A DNA stretch of 64,000 nucleotides, from the NCBI GenBank assembly GCA_905250025.1, contig CAJNOJ010000062.1, positions 1-64,000 on the forward strand, given 5' to 3'. The notes beneath the pieces were generated by a model. That model saw nothing but the letters and a program-made list of their open reading frames with translations, searched no databases and was not told the DNA's origin. Below are positions 22,117 through 35,200 of the stretch, piece after piece (positions within the stretch are counted from its first letter, which is position 1; every line of letters starts with the position of its first letter). Made by a program: the position numbers and the translations under genes. The stretch comes from Adineta ricciae (Eukaryota > Rotifera > Eurotatoria > Adinetida > Adinetidae).

Positions 22117-24967
22117 AAATCAATGAAATTAGAATTTGAATCGAATGTCAAATCAATAGTTCAGCGTACTTGACATGCGTGCATTCTTTTCTATTTCGAA
22201 TTGATCATTTTTCAGGAAACATGTGACACGTAGTCATAGTACTGTTTTTCCTTTCTACTCAAAAGATTTCTCACTAATAACATATAATTAGTTTATACAA
22301 ATAGACAGTATCAAAGAAAACCGATATCTTACTTATGTATGTAAAAACGATATTTTCAGACTGATGTTCTTCGAAGAAAAACATTCAAAAAAGATCTTAA
22401 AATGTTTATAAATAGAAACTTCTTAGTGCCTTCCTACTCATCTTATGTGCATTTTGTTCCTATGGTAGAAAGGAAATATAATCATTATAAGTTAGTTAAG
22501 CCCTTCTTAGATGCTCAATGTTATTCACGTGTGAAATAAAATATGCATGATATATAACATCGTTTTTCTGGAAGTTGGATTGGTGGAATCAAAGATAAGT
22601 TTGAGTTGATCCCCGTATATACCAATAAAAAACTCAATGCATGAAAAGATATTTGAGTAGCGTCTTTGTTTTATGAGTTCTAAGATGAAATCTTAAGTTG
22701 TTCTACTCATCTTCGAATAACGACAAGTGGGAAGGGATATACAGGGAATAGCATTCTTATTATTCCGGATATGACGTGTAAAGTTGTTTTCTCTTCACTA
22801 TTCCTTAGTTTGTTCTTCGGTCTTTTCTCCTATCTACATATATACATCGTTCTCCTTTCCTTGTTCAGATGTTAATTTTTTTTTCAAATAACGTGTGTAG
22901 ACATGAAGAGTTTCTGTCATCTTCAATAAGCAATCAAAGAAACTAACAATTGGAAAAAAGAGAAAGAGAGAACACATCGCTAAGTCACTTTCTTTTTCAT
23001 TTCATTCGTTATGCTTTTATGTAAATAAAATCGTCGCAATTACGAGATTTTCTTCTCTTTCAAGTTCACTTTTACATGCACATATTATTCATCCAGCAAG
23101 AAACAAGTAAGCTACAATGTTCGTTCTAGTTTTCCTCAAAATCTACAGAGTATCCACTGGGATGAATGCTAGTCTATGACTCAATTTGTTGTTACTAATT
23201 GATGTAATATGACATTTCGCGTTGCCTACGCCATTTGAAAAGACAGTGTACGATAGATGATACCTTTCGTCTTTCCAGCTGAACTTCAGTGACGCGAAAA
23301 GTATTTTCCAAGCTCGTCGTCGAGTATGTCAAAGGAAAGTGATGAAGTATAATAACCTGCTGGATACTTGAAAATGCTATTTCCCTTTTTTGTTTTCCTA
23401 AACTATAAACGAGAGCGAAGAAGTTTTTCCTCGCATTGACTATGCAAGTGCGAATCAATCTTTCTTTTAAAAGGTTCCATTTGCCAGTATAAATAATAGA
23501 CAGAATCCAAAGAGTCTTATTTGGAAATGTGAATTATTGATCGACACGTTCATATCAAATCTCCAGAGAAAGTAAATCTATTTTGATTAACTATGACATA
23601 TTCGTTGCAGCCATTTCAGATAACATGATAGGTTAACATTGTTCGTCGACAGTCATAGAACATGTGAGTCAAACGTCGAATAGGAAAAAAATCATAATCT
23701 CGAACAGGAAAAGAAAATAGGCATTTCTTACTATACTTTTTAACGTTCGTTGGACTCCAACTAGCAAATGTCATCAAATGCCGGAAGCTCCATCTTGTCT
23801 ATATCTATCGATAAACGAAAGCAAAATATATTCTACAAATTCATGCAATTCTATATAGCTTAGTGAAACTATAAAGCTATCAATTATGTTCATTTCCTTC
23901 AAAGAGTAACCAGTCTTTAGAGATGTTTATAACATCGGCTTATACTCATACACAGTAAAGCTTATCGACAGAAGCTGGCTTTTGTACTTTCCGTTTAAAC
24001 AGAAAAGGATTAGACGTATATTTAGAAAAAGACAATTACAGAACAATTACTTTTCCTTATTCATCACATCTACTTTCTGTTTTGTAGGATAGGTCTGTAC
24101 TGGTGATAGAATTAAACTGATCACTGTATGACAATTGAGCTCTCGTGAAAGATCGTGTGAGAAATGCAAATTAATTAATCTAAGAAGATTTTCACTTTCT
24201 GAACATCTTATCGATTTATTTTGAAATTAAAATATCATTAGTTTCACTCTATAGAAAACCTAATATAATTGCTGTCGAACATAATAAGATTTTTTTTATT
24301 ATATTAAAAAACAAGCTTAGAGAAAATCAGAAATGATTATATTCTCCGTCTGAGATGATTAAAATATCCTGTAGAGCGATGACAGTTCAAAAACATCGAT
24401 TTTCTTCAGGCTGACACTTAACAACGTTGTTTATATGTATGACTTTCCAGCACATCTGACTCCCATTTACAATCCGACGCACGCGTTGTCTACTAGTCAG
24501 TCTATATTTTCTTTTTAACTTTACAGCGGAGACGATATATCTGAACTTGAAATAAATCAGTCGTGATCGATGACGCCTTTGTTGACGAAATTTCAGTCGT
24601 AATTAGTTTTCTGATTGAATTGTTACTACTCAATCGTTAGAAGTTACTAAGTAAGAAAACGTTCTTTTCTTTCCGATCTTTCCGGCTAAAAGTAGTTAAC
24701 AAGTGTTCTGTCTGTAAACAACTCATGTCATTTGACATTCTCTCCAGTACGTATTAGTATGAAAAAAAAACCGATTTAGTCAACAAGGCGCCAGAAAATT
24801 GTCTCTTCATCATCGTTATTGTATGCAACGTTTAATATCTGAGCCGCACACTTGAATTACAATAGTTTCTTTTTTCTCGCTTCTTCTTTTAGTCCTTCGG
24901 TTGATATTTATCATGCATATATAATCATATTTTGTTGCGATAACAGATAGGTTTTAACATCAGGAAG

Positions 24968-24996
24968 GAGAAGAAGAAGAAGAAGAAGAAGAAGAA
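24968..24996. repeat. (GAA)n microsatellite
   Basis: About nine consecutive AAG/GAA triplets, roughly 240 bp upstream of the GPCR start codon. Confidence 0.75.
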
Positions 24997-25235
24997 AAAG
25001 AAAACTGAAGAATCCCCTAAGATTGTCGTGTGTTTCTTCTTTGTAACTAAATTTTTTTTTTCTTAGCATCTCTTTGTTTCGATCATTTCCTCTTGATTAA
25101 TCATGAACGAAGACAAAGGAAGATTTGCTTTTTAAAACTAATCTCATTGATGGAAGGAACGATCGGTTATTGTTTCTTTCTCCGTTTTTTCCTGTATCTT
25201 ACCATGCTTTTTCTTCTAGCAAATCTAATCTAACA

Positions 25236-26612
25236 ATGATGTTAACAACGACGATACATTATCATAATTGTAGGTTGATTCCAATCATCTAGATTTTCCT
25301 ATTTCGATTATTTAGATACGGAAATCGATTACGTGCCCACGACATTTCCAACAAATGTTTGCGAAAATCAAACAGAATCATCACCGGAGACGATCGAAGA
25401 CCGAATCAACGTTGTTGTTCCATATCTAGTCGTTCTAGGTGAGTTTAATCATATGATTTCCTGATGAGAGAGCATCCTGACCTTGTTATTCTTTCAAAAG
25501 GGATCATTGGAAATGGTCTTTCCGTTTTAACATTTGCACAACGTAAATTACGAACACTTTCTTGTGGTTGTTATCTCTTACTACTCGCTATTAGCGATAC
25601 ATTCGGCTTGTTAATCATGTCACGACCGTATTTCTTCAAACAGATGAATTTGGTGCATCATCTAGACTCAAGCTTTTTCTGTGGTCTCCATTTATTTCTA
25701 ACGAAAATATTTGATGAATTAACACCGTGGTTGTTAGTTCTAGTAGCATGCAATCGTCTCGTTCTATCACGTTATCCACGAAATGATCAATGTTTTCAAA
25801 CCGCGCGTGCTGCACTTTGGAGTGCGTTATGTCTCCTATGCATAATCATACTTATTAATTCACATCTACTATTCGGGATTGGTGTGGGTTATTCGGTCTT
25901 ACAACCATGCATAGCTGTGTGTGGACCATTGACAAATTCACCATACTACTTATTTTTCTACAAAAATGTCAGTCCAATCATTGATCTCTGCTTGAGTTTG
26001 ATCATCCCGTTTTGTCTCGTTTTTATTGCCAATATATTTCTCTTAGCCAATGTTAGACGTGTGAAAACCAAAGTCGTTCGTGTACGTCGACGAAAACGAG
26101 CGAATCGCAATGCTCGCTTGAGTATTGTCTTACTTGCTGATTTAATCACCTTTCTCATTGTTAGTTTACCGGTGTTATCTGTCGAATGTATCTATCGTTT
26201 CACTCGCACAATTGAATACAATGAAAAACTCGATGAATACATTTCCATAGCGTGGACTATTGTGAACAAAATTTTCTATTTAAACTATTCCTTATCGTTC
26301 TATTTCTACGTTCTATCGTCGTCATACTTTCGTCATCATTTTCTTCTTGCAATACGTTGCAAAAGACTCCATGATTTGCTCTTCAGCGGAAGCATCAAAG
26401 AAAATCGTCTGTCTGTTGATATAATCACCAAACAGCGCACGAGTCGTTTGTTTTCTACGCCAAAGATTGTTACTAAACAAAACGAGTATGATGTGACCTC
26501 GTCGCCAGATATACAAAATCATCCGAATGGCACCAATGAGCTCGTTCCTTTACGTCAAAGTCAGACGGCACTAACCTCAATCAATGGTGACCCATCGGCG
26601 AAACAAACTTAA
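25236..26612 (+). CDS. Rhodopsin-class 7TM receptor, FMRFamide-receptor-like
   Basis: Three exons (25236-25269, 25316-25438, 25501-26612) join in frame to 422 codons. The first intron donor is GTAGGT. The N-terminus carries NQTESS (N-glycosylation). TM1 spans the exon 2/3 join and contains GNGLSV. TM2 shows LLLLAISDTFGL, and TM3 begins after Cys (FFCGLHLF). TM3 ends LVACNRLVLSRYP, with CNR in place of DRY. The third loop is very basic (RVRRRKRANRNARLS). TM7 ends LNYSLSFYFYVLSS, replacing NPxxY. The long cytoplasmic tail is polar. The layout and TM3/TM7 variants resemble peptide GPCRs expanded in rotifers. Ligand unknown. AATAAA lies 70 bp after the stop. Confidence 0.85.
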
Positions 26613-26681
26613 ATACATGTTTCAGATTGTGATGCTAAAAAAACAATGCCAAACAAACTGTAAATTCTATCGACTGCGGTC

Positions 26682-26687
26682 AATAAA
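26682..26687 (+). terminator. Polyadenylation signal of the 7TM receptor
   Basis: AATAAA, 70 bp after the receptor stop. Confidence 0.65.
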
Positions 26688-29600
26688 GACGAATACATAT
26701 TGAACTAAACTATTTACACTCCAAGTTAGTTTATTCCCGTACATAAATAGAATTCTAAATTAAGTCATTTTTGACAGACTTGTGTCATAAGTGTATTAAT
26801 ATTTATTTATTTTTCATGTCTTGTATTTTGTTGCACATAAGAAAGTCCTGGAAAAAAACAACATTAGATTAATCAAACAAGCTAATTTCCAGATGGATGA
26901 AATGATTGTTTAGAATACGGAAGTATTCGTTTGCTAATCAGCTGTTGTCAACTAATCGATTAGAGTATATAGATCAAGTCATCAGCGTAATTCTATCGAT
27001 AATTATCGGTGTCCTCGGAATAGAATAGCGAAAAAACAACATCGGCAAGATAAGAAAACACACAGATAATGATAAAGAGAAATGAGGCGAAAAAAGAAAG
27101 TACTGACTCGAAGAGGTGAATTTCATGCTATTGTGAACAGTGCTCATGGCACTGGAATATATTTTAGTTGTTGTCTCAATTCTTACAATAAGTAATGACC
27201 TTGGACAAACACCTCAGATGGATATGAAATGTTCGACAATGTCAAATAGGATATTCAAATCTGTTTGCTTTACGTTTTCAAATGATAGAATAGTTGGAAC
27301 CATTTTGGATGTAGTATCAATGAAAATCTAATTCAACAAACAACGGATATCATCGGCAGATTGGATCTTGCGGCAGTAGAGATGTGAATACGGTTAGTTT
27401 CGTACTCGATTTCTTAAGAATGTCACTCAGTTCGATGTGTTGTATCTGTTCTGTCTAATCAATTTGGAGGATTATTTGCAACACAGTTGAGATGCGCAAG
27501 GCCTTATTCAAGCTGATCCACAAACATTCCCAAGTGATATTCCTGCTCTCGTTGATTATTTTCGCTCAAGAAAACTGAAATAACCTTTTCTCTACTTTCA
27601 GGAAAAAGGATACTGTGTTGGATATTTTCATAAAGAAACATTCAAACTAACAATACACAGGGCTTATCCTCGAAGCTCGAAGAAACGTGAATTGTGTTCC
27701 TTTGAAAAACAATGGACACTGAGGAGATTCTCATTTTTCAAGTAACTCACAAAACAAACGTCTGATGTAAGAAAAAAGCTGCGCAAACCAGATTTTATAC
27801 CAGAAATCCAATGAGAAATCGATTGAACTGACGAAATTTACATAGCCTGGCAATCACTTAAGCTGAAACAATGAATTCGAATCGATTAAACTTGGTTATA
27901 AGATTAAATATTCATAGTTTTCTTTTGCATAAGGATGGGGTATAGCCGTTCGTTCACTTCCCTACGGTCGATTACTCATGGTTAGTCGCTGATTACCAAA
28001 AGAAGCTAGATAGAAGATTGTGTTTTGTGATTTGCCGTGAAAAAAGCATGCAGAGTAGTGCTTTATATGTTTAGAATACTATTTGCCTAGCCGATGTTTC
28101 TATAATTAATAAGACGGAATAACACAGACGGGCATACCTTTTGAAGGCATTTTCGCTAAAATCCTATTGAAAATATTATAATGTAAGATATACTCAATCT
28201 TTTTTGTGCAAAGCCCTAAATTGCTATCTTCGCACACATTTTATCCAGGAATAGCGTTCAATCCACTAACTATTACAGACGATTTTAGGAAAGATACAAA
28301 TAAATATCTTCTTTAGAAAATGTTCAGCTAACACATTCATGCATGTTTTTCATGAAACTTTCAACAAGTAGATTTATAACAAAAGTTCTCAGTGATACAA
28401 CGTGAAATGGCTGAAAAACAAATCTGATCATAAACACCGCTAGTTCATTTTACAATGACGATGGACTACGTACCGTCTGAAAAATTGCATTACTTAACAG
28501 CATCATTACACTTCAATAAACTAAATTGTCCCAGAGCCTTTCGGGACATTCGTGCACAATGAGGACGAAAGAGGAAACTACTCTAAGAAAAAACTCTATC
28601 CACAGCAACTGATTTGGCCAACGTTTTGTACGAATGAGAAGTTGTTGAATTGATCAGAATCATATTAGTAATGTCATCATCGTTGATATATCGACAGTTT
28701 TCGGCTTCTTCATCTATTTTAGATCATGTTCGATATTTCCAAAGAGACATTTTTTGGTATGCATCTTGATGACATGATTCGCTTAGAGCTGAATTAGTGG
28801 ATTAAGCATCAAGTGTGCTACACTCAATAAGCAAACAATGATCGAACCTCAGTTGTTGGACCTTTTCACATAATCGTTTCTTTGACGAATCATCAAGCAA
28901 AGACTCCGTAACCTAGCGAACTTTGTACATGCCACCAAGGAAAGGTGTACGAAGAAAGACAGGATCTTAATAGAGATCAAGGAACGTAGCAATGCATCAC
29001 ATATTGATGAAGTGTGCTGAATGTGTTTTTGCTCACTGAACAAATGAAATGGATGCTGATTTTTTACGTTGAATATCTGCTTGAGGAATAAATCCCTTCA
29101 TTGCGTCTTAGTCTTTCTGCAAGTTTTGTGTTGGTGTGACCAAAGTAAGGGATTTGAAAAGCCTCATTGTTCTCCAACAGTCTCTTCAGTGATTCTTAAA
29201 TGAGATCTGTCGACATTAAATCGGTATTCGGCGAAGAGGTGATTGTTGATAGTTGTTGCAGTGGATATTCATATTCGTCACTGATATTTCCATCTTTCGG
29301 TTGACTGTCATCACTCATGTACTAAGTTTTATCTTGAATGGAGCGCTGTTCGAACTCAGAAATGGTGATGTCTCGAAGTGCGTCAATATTGTTTGTGGTA
29401 TTGTCGGTAACCAAGCAAATGACCTCACCTTTCATGCCAAAAACACTGACAATCTCTTAATATTCTCAAGCAACACTGCATCTGAGTGGCTTCCTCGCCA
29501 GAGTGAAACGTAAAGCAAACGATCTAAAATTACACTCGACGATGGCGTGTGCAGCAAAGCGAACGACCGATCAAATCAAGGGATGACATTTTCAAAAAGA

Positions 29601-31086
29601 AACAATACTTGAAATGGCAAAAAAAGGATCTCAACTCTGTCAGTGTGAAGCTAGCACGACCCAGGCCGATCAATCCCGTAGTCGGATCCGATGAAATCCT
29701 GGCGATGGGATCGCATTGGATTCCGATGGTCTCGGATCCGAAACATGGATTTTCTAAGGGTCATCATAGAATATAGCTAAAAAGATTGCTCATAAAATTT
29801 GCAATAACCGACTGAATTTTTCTAGTCGGATTCAGCATCGGATTTGTTGACTTGGGGAAGGAGCTAGCACGAACTAACGATGTGTTAGCTAAAAACTTTT
29901 TTTATTAAGTATGTCCCGTCCATGCAAACTACACTATTCGACCCAGAATTTAATTATTCAGAGATTAAACTTCGTGGCTAATTTGCCTTAGCATTGCTGG
30001 CGGCCGGGAGAAACAAGTTACTAAAGTGGAAAGACATGGCCAATAAAATGAGCATTGTTTAGCGAGTGTTTTTATATATAGAAAGGAGTCAAGTAAGTCA
30101 GGAGTTTTTAATCTCTTGAGCATGAGAATTATGAATATATTTTGTATACAACACATTGTGTAGTGTTACAAAATGAAGATTACTCGAAAGATTCAGAGAT
30201 ACAAATGACCCTTTTTAAAACTCATACTGATTGTTGAATATCCCTTATTACCACAAAGATACAAAATTGCGGGTGTATAACTATTTTGTTTGATGAGAAG
30301 CTAAAAAAAGATTGTAAACTACAAGCTTGATGTTATTGGCAGTTAATCTGTTACTAATAGAACGTGTTTGTTAAGCACATGTCAATGGAAGGCTTGTCTT
30401 TTAATTACGTTTATTCTAGTCGCAAGTGTCGATGAGTGGAATATATCAAAATAGATGGTTGCTACAAATTTTTTATGCATGACTGCTGTAGTAAAAGGAG
30501 ATTGTGTTCGGTTTGATTATGTTGAAAGTGAATCGTATTATCATAGTAGTCTAAGGACATCATAGAGTATGTGCTTTGTCGGAAAATCCGCCATTCTATC
30601 TGACAACTTTTGATTCAAAGACAAAGTCTCTGAAATAAGAATTCTGTTATCGCTTATATCAAATTTTTCTCTTATAAGATTTGTCATCACTGCTTATGAT
30701 TGCAAAATAGTAGTTATAATCAACGATCCGTACTAGTTTCCAGAAAGTTTACTTCGAACAAATGAGAACTACTTATTTATCGTTATCATCAATTACTAAT
30801 CCAAGATGTTGGTGACAATCGTGAGTCAACTAGATTAATATTCAATGGACGATGTATATCTGTATATTCCCTTTTCTGAAAGAAAGGGTTATAGCCGCGT
30901 TAAAACTCGTTAAAGTTTGTTTGTTTGTTCAAGCCAATCAGATTGCAGCATTTTATAAATCAATGAAAATTTAACCATGATCATTAGCAAATGATCGACG
31001 AAGGGTGATCGGGGTCGAGGATCACGAATCCGCGATCAGTTTTTCGAAAAAACTTTTTGTTTCGTTTTTTTTACAACAAAGGACCG

Positions 31087-31087
31087 N
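31087..31087. other. Ambiguous base (N)
   Basis: The only non-ACGT base seen in the window; it lies in the gene-poor stretch. It may mark an assembly join or a heterozygous/low-quality site. Confidence 0.95.
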
Positions 31088-32212
31088 CAGGCGAATGTTC
31101 AAACTTTTCAAGTAGTGTACTGTATATCGTCCGTCTGTGAGTGACTTAGTAAAGCATTTATGAAAATTTCCATGCGCGTGATGTGAAAAAAGAAAAACAG
31201 ATGACAAATATCAATGGTTGGCCGTGAGTAGCCGTTGAGTGATGAATTTTTCAGTCAATATAGTTAGTGCTGGAGAATTATCCACTGACAAATGGTTAAT
31301 CGGTCTGATTCCTAAAAAGATCTCTGTATCCTATTCATTCCAGTTCTAGTGTGTGACATAGTGACATGATTCAGTTGAGCACTAGTAGTAATCGCAGTGC
31401 GTTTTTTCTCTTTCAAAGTCTCTGAATGTGTTCAGCACTCGGAAAAGTCTTTCAGAAAAGGGTCAGCGAATCCAAAGGATGAGCGTTACTTGTAATTGTA
31501 ATACGTCAAAATCAACAACTATTGTTCTAAATAACTGTGAGATGAAAAATAAAAATATGTGACAACTATAAAAGTTTTGTATTGATCAGTATAGATCCGT
31601 GTATTCAGAATCATTCAAAGTAATGGCTGTCTAACTGTACAACAATGTCTTACCATGTACATATATCTTAATCCAGACTTAGTTGTCCCCGAAAAAAAAA
31701 CTTTATTCACTAATATAATCATCTGGTTGTCATTGTTTATGTTTATAGTATGATCTCTTCGTTACTCTTCTGTTTAAACGGTGAAGTACTCGCATATAAA
31801 CAGTATTATTCAGTGTTGACTACAGTAGCTTCTGTAGAATGTCAAAATTTTTCAACAGTCCGAAACAAAGAGATCGTTGAGAGTATTAAAAACACATGTC
31901 AATCAGTGATTTAATCGATTAGTCTGCAGGATATCAAAAGAAAAGTTTTGTAACTACATTGATGTTCTTTAATTTTTACCAGCAAATACTTCATGTTCTT
32001 CGCCGTCGTCGACGTGACAGATAGTTTGTCTCTCTGAGATACCATAAAAATTAATTGAAATTGAAGTTTAAAATGCTTCGAAAAGTGGCATAGGTGATCA
32101 GACACTTCACATTGTCGTCATATGTGTAATAAACGTCCTTTTTAAATAAAAAGAAAGTTTCTTTTTTCTTGATTATAACTCGTTTCTATGCGAATGAAAT
32201 AGAAGAATAGAA

Positions 32213-35200
32213 ATGTCAACTGTGAATACGATACATGACGAAACAATACAACATTATTCCAAAGTAACTAAACTTATTCATTATGTTTCAAAATTTGAAC
32301 CCGATGGACACATTCGGCATTCCAAACTGCGCCGGTTCTCATCGGTTGTCGATTTAACAGACAGGTTCGTAAGTTCTCATCATTATATAAAAGGGAGAAA
32401 CAAAAGAGAATTGTCAAACGATAGAAGTATACAGTGCCCTCTATTCTCAATATTGATATGAGCTTTCGAGGATATTGTCTTATCTATCTCAATAAAAATG
32501 GTAGTGATAAGGAGAGATTGACAGATTGATAGGCAAAATATATTCGTTGTATTCAAAGATTCAAACAGTTCGAGGACACCAGTCCACTGAGGAACTATTG
32601 GTAATCGTTTAGGTTGATCGAGGGAAAACGCTTTCGTTTGGTGCCAATGTGGTCAGAATGGAATGAAGTTGAAATTAATGCCGAACCATGGGATGCTGTT
32701 ACAACTGGAGGAAAAAGAAGAGAGGCCGCTGCGGCAAGAGTACGTGCTGATACGAAAACAACTATATCGGTAACGCATAGAATTTCAGTCATCACTATTC
32801 CATTAACAAACCCGTTCGTTTAGAGTACAAATGGTTTTGATGATCCTGAGGGAAAAGTCGAACTTCCTCCGTTGTTACAAGCTGAACAATGGAAAAGACC
32901 GAACGAATTTCTACCATCCGATAAAGTGAGAAACAGCTGCTGAATGGAGATTAATTCATTTTTCGACATTATAGACACCTGTAGTTGTTGATCCAGATCT
33001 TGGTCTTCAAAATTTCGATTTAATTACATCGAATGAACATTTACATTATAATCAGGTAATACTAATCTCCGTAATTTTGATCAAATACTCTCATGTTTTC
33101 AATACAGACTATGCGGAACATCATCAGTCAAATCATCGCTCTTTGGAATATTTGTCGAAAAGTGGGGAACAAAAGTTCAGATTTCAGTAGTGAACGTACG
33201 TGGCGACCTTGGGTAAGCCTGCCATCTAGTTTTACAAATATACCATCTTTCTCTGCTTATCTCAGGAACATATTTATGCTTTAAATAAAGTATCAAAGCC
33301 ACCGTTTATAACGCCATATAATCCTGCAGGAAAATATGTTGTTCGCCTCTTCTTTCTCGTATGTACAAATTAAGAATATTCTAGATTCATTTTGGTGTGT
33401 GATTTTCATATTTAGGGTTCATGGCGTAAAATCATTATCGATGATACTATTCCCTTCGATTCGAAAAATCAATGTTTGCTACCACAAACTGCATTATCTT
33501 ATGAATTGTGGCCAATGCTTTTGTCGAAAGCGCTTCTAAAGATCCTCTCTCTTGAGTAAAGACAATGCAAAGTTGACTTTTCGAAGAAAATCATCTCTTT
33601 CCTACCTTTTCTAGTTTCAATACTTTGCATGATTTTCCAGAACAAAATGAAACGTCTATTATTCATTCGCTGACTAGCTGGATTCCAGAACCTATTCCTC
33701 TCAAGTAACAGATTCGAAAGAGAGATAAAATGCACCAAAGATCAAAACTTGTCTGTCGTTTAGATATACACATACTGAGAAAGTTTGGAATTTTCTTCGT
33801 TACGATCGCTCAAACAGACAAGTATCTGACAATGATTGTCACTCAATGCCATCCTTTGGACCACTGCCATTATTTAAATGGGCAGAACCATCGGATGAAA
33901 TCCCTATGAGTATTGAAAATTCGTTATGTCCTTCGAAACAACAGTCAGTAGATCTACAAGATGACAAAAGTTCTAAAAAAGGACGCACATCAGCTATCGC
34001 TAAAGATGCACCGCAATTCAAACCAACAAGTTCTAAAGAAAGTCGTCCAAGTAAGATATTCGTTTTTGTCAGTTCGAGTAGAAACTTCGTTTATACGAGT
34101 TCATTCTTCCGACAGATACGAGAAAACCAGTGGTGACGGTTCGGGAAGGTAGTACACCGGCTAGCAGTATGGATCAAGCCATTCCCGAAGCACCGAAAAT
34201 GATCGTTTTTGGAACAGTATCACAGTCACAACCCGTTCGTCTTAGTTCATTCAGTGAAGCAGCTAATCGAAGCGAACGACTGAGACATTATAATCTGAAT
34301 GAAACATTTTCCACTTCAATCTTGTTGACTTCGATTCGGGATATTCCACTTGAGCCACCACCACCGCCAGAGTTCGTACCGGCATGGAAGCAAATTCGAC
34401 CAAAGAAAACCCAATCGTTACCGAGTGCTGAACCGGCAGGTACTGAACACCTTTGTAAAACGCATACTTACATTACTTATCGATTTTCTTCTAGCTTTAC
34501 AAGAATCAAAGCCTGATGAACGTTGGATTGAAATCACTTCACCATACATCAACTATCCAACAGCCAGTGCTTTACAAACGTATTTTTTCGAATCTTTCAG
34601 CTACATTTTCTCTTACACTTGTTTTCCTCTTATAACACAGGAAACCAAAGGCTCGATCACATTCACTAGAGAAAAATGTCATGTAAGTACATCTCTTCGA
34701 TAATAAACATCGAAACCCATGTGTTTATAGTTCGCCAAGCAGACCATCACGTTTAACTCGTCGACGCAAATCAGATATGAGTGGCATCGATGAAGTCGAT
34801 GACAATAAAAATAGTGATGCATCGGAAATTCTCACTACCGTCGGTTCAATGCCATCGAGAAAAGAGGTGAAGCTGTTCTTGCAGGCAAATTAAAGAGATA
34901 GTAGAAGTATTTGTTTAGTTAAATACTAATGATGCAACAGACAAACTTGATGAGTCTATGCGCTGTGCAGCAAATAAATTCAAACGTGAATTGTCTGTTG
35001 ACAGAAGCAAAGTAAACGATTATATTCTTTTCTCCTTGATATTTTCTGAGAATTTTGATAGCTGCGACGAAAATCGTCGGTTTTTAGCTCGAAACTATCA
35101 TTCGATGCACTATCAGTAAAGAGTAAAGGTTAGTTGATTATGTCTCATATCTGAATTATATGCTCAATACTTCTAGACAATGATATTGATCCGATTATGA

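Larger units (their letters stand above)
22045..25235. other. 3.2-kb intergenic region without supported gene
   Basis: AT-rich with polyadenylation signal AATAAA (22111-22116) of the preceding gene and a GAA microsatellite. An 87-codon minus-strand frame at 23195-23458 shows no domain or splice partner. Nothing else was recognised; distal regulatory DNA of the receptor gene is possible. Confidence 0.4.
26613..32212. other. 5.6-kb gene-poor region
   Basis: No frame longer than 86 codons, no recognised domain and no convincing splice-joined exons on either strand. It carries the receptor's AATAAA (26682-26687), one ambiguous base at 31087, a pair of identical 10-bp palindromes near 29.7 kb and a GATC-rich patch near 30.99-31.04 kb. 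Short plus-strand stretches around 28.88-29.01 kb could be decayed coding sequence, but I could not identify a parent family. It may be decayed mobile DNA or regulatory sequence of androglobin. Confidence 0.4.

Noticed and set aside
23195..23458. 87-codon minus-strand frame
   Set aside because: No recognisable protein features and no adjacent exons.
28849..29043. Possible transposase relic around 28.5-29.1 kb
   Set aside because: Short frames on both strands look protein-like in places, but I could not match any transposase motif or terminal repeats.
29549..29776. 75-codon plus-strand frame over the palindromes
   Set aside because: Driven by the repeated GGATCCGA words; no domain or start context.
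32595..32823. Opposing frames over androglobin exon 2
   Set aside because: The plus-strand frame begins at TTG after a splice acceptor and is androglobin; the minus-strand one is its shadow.
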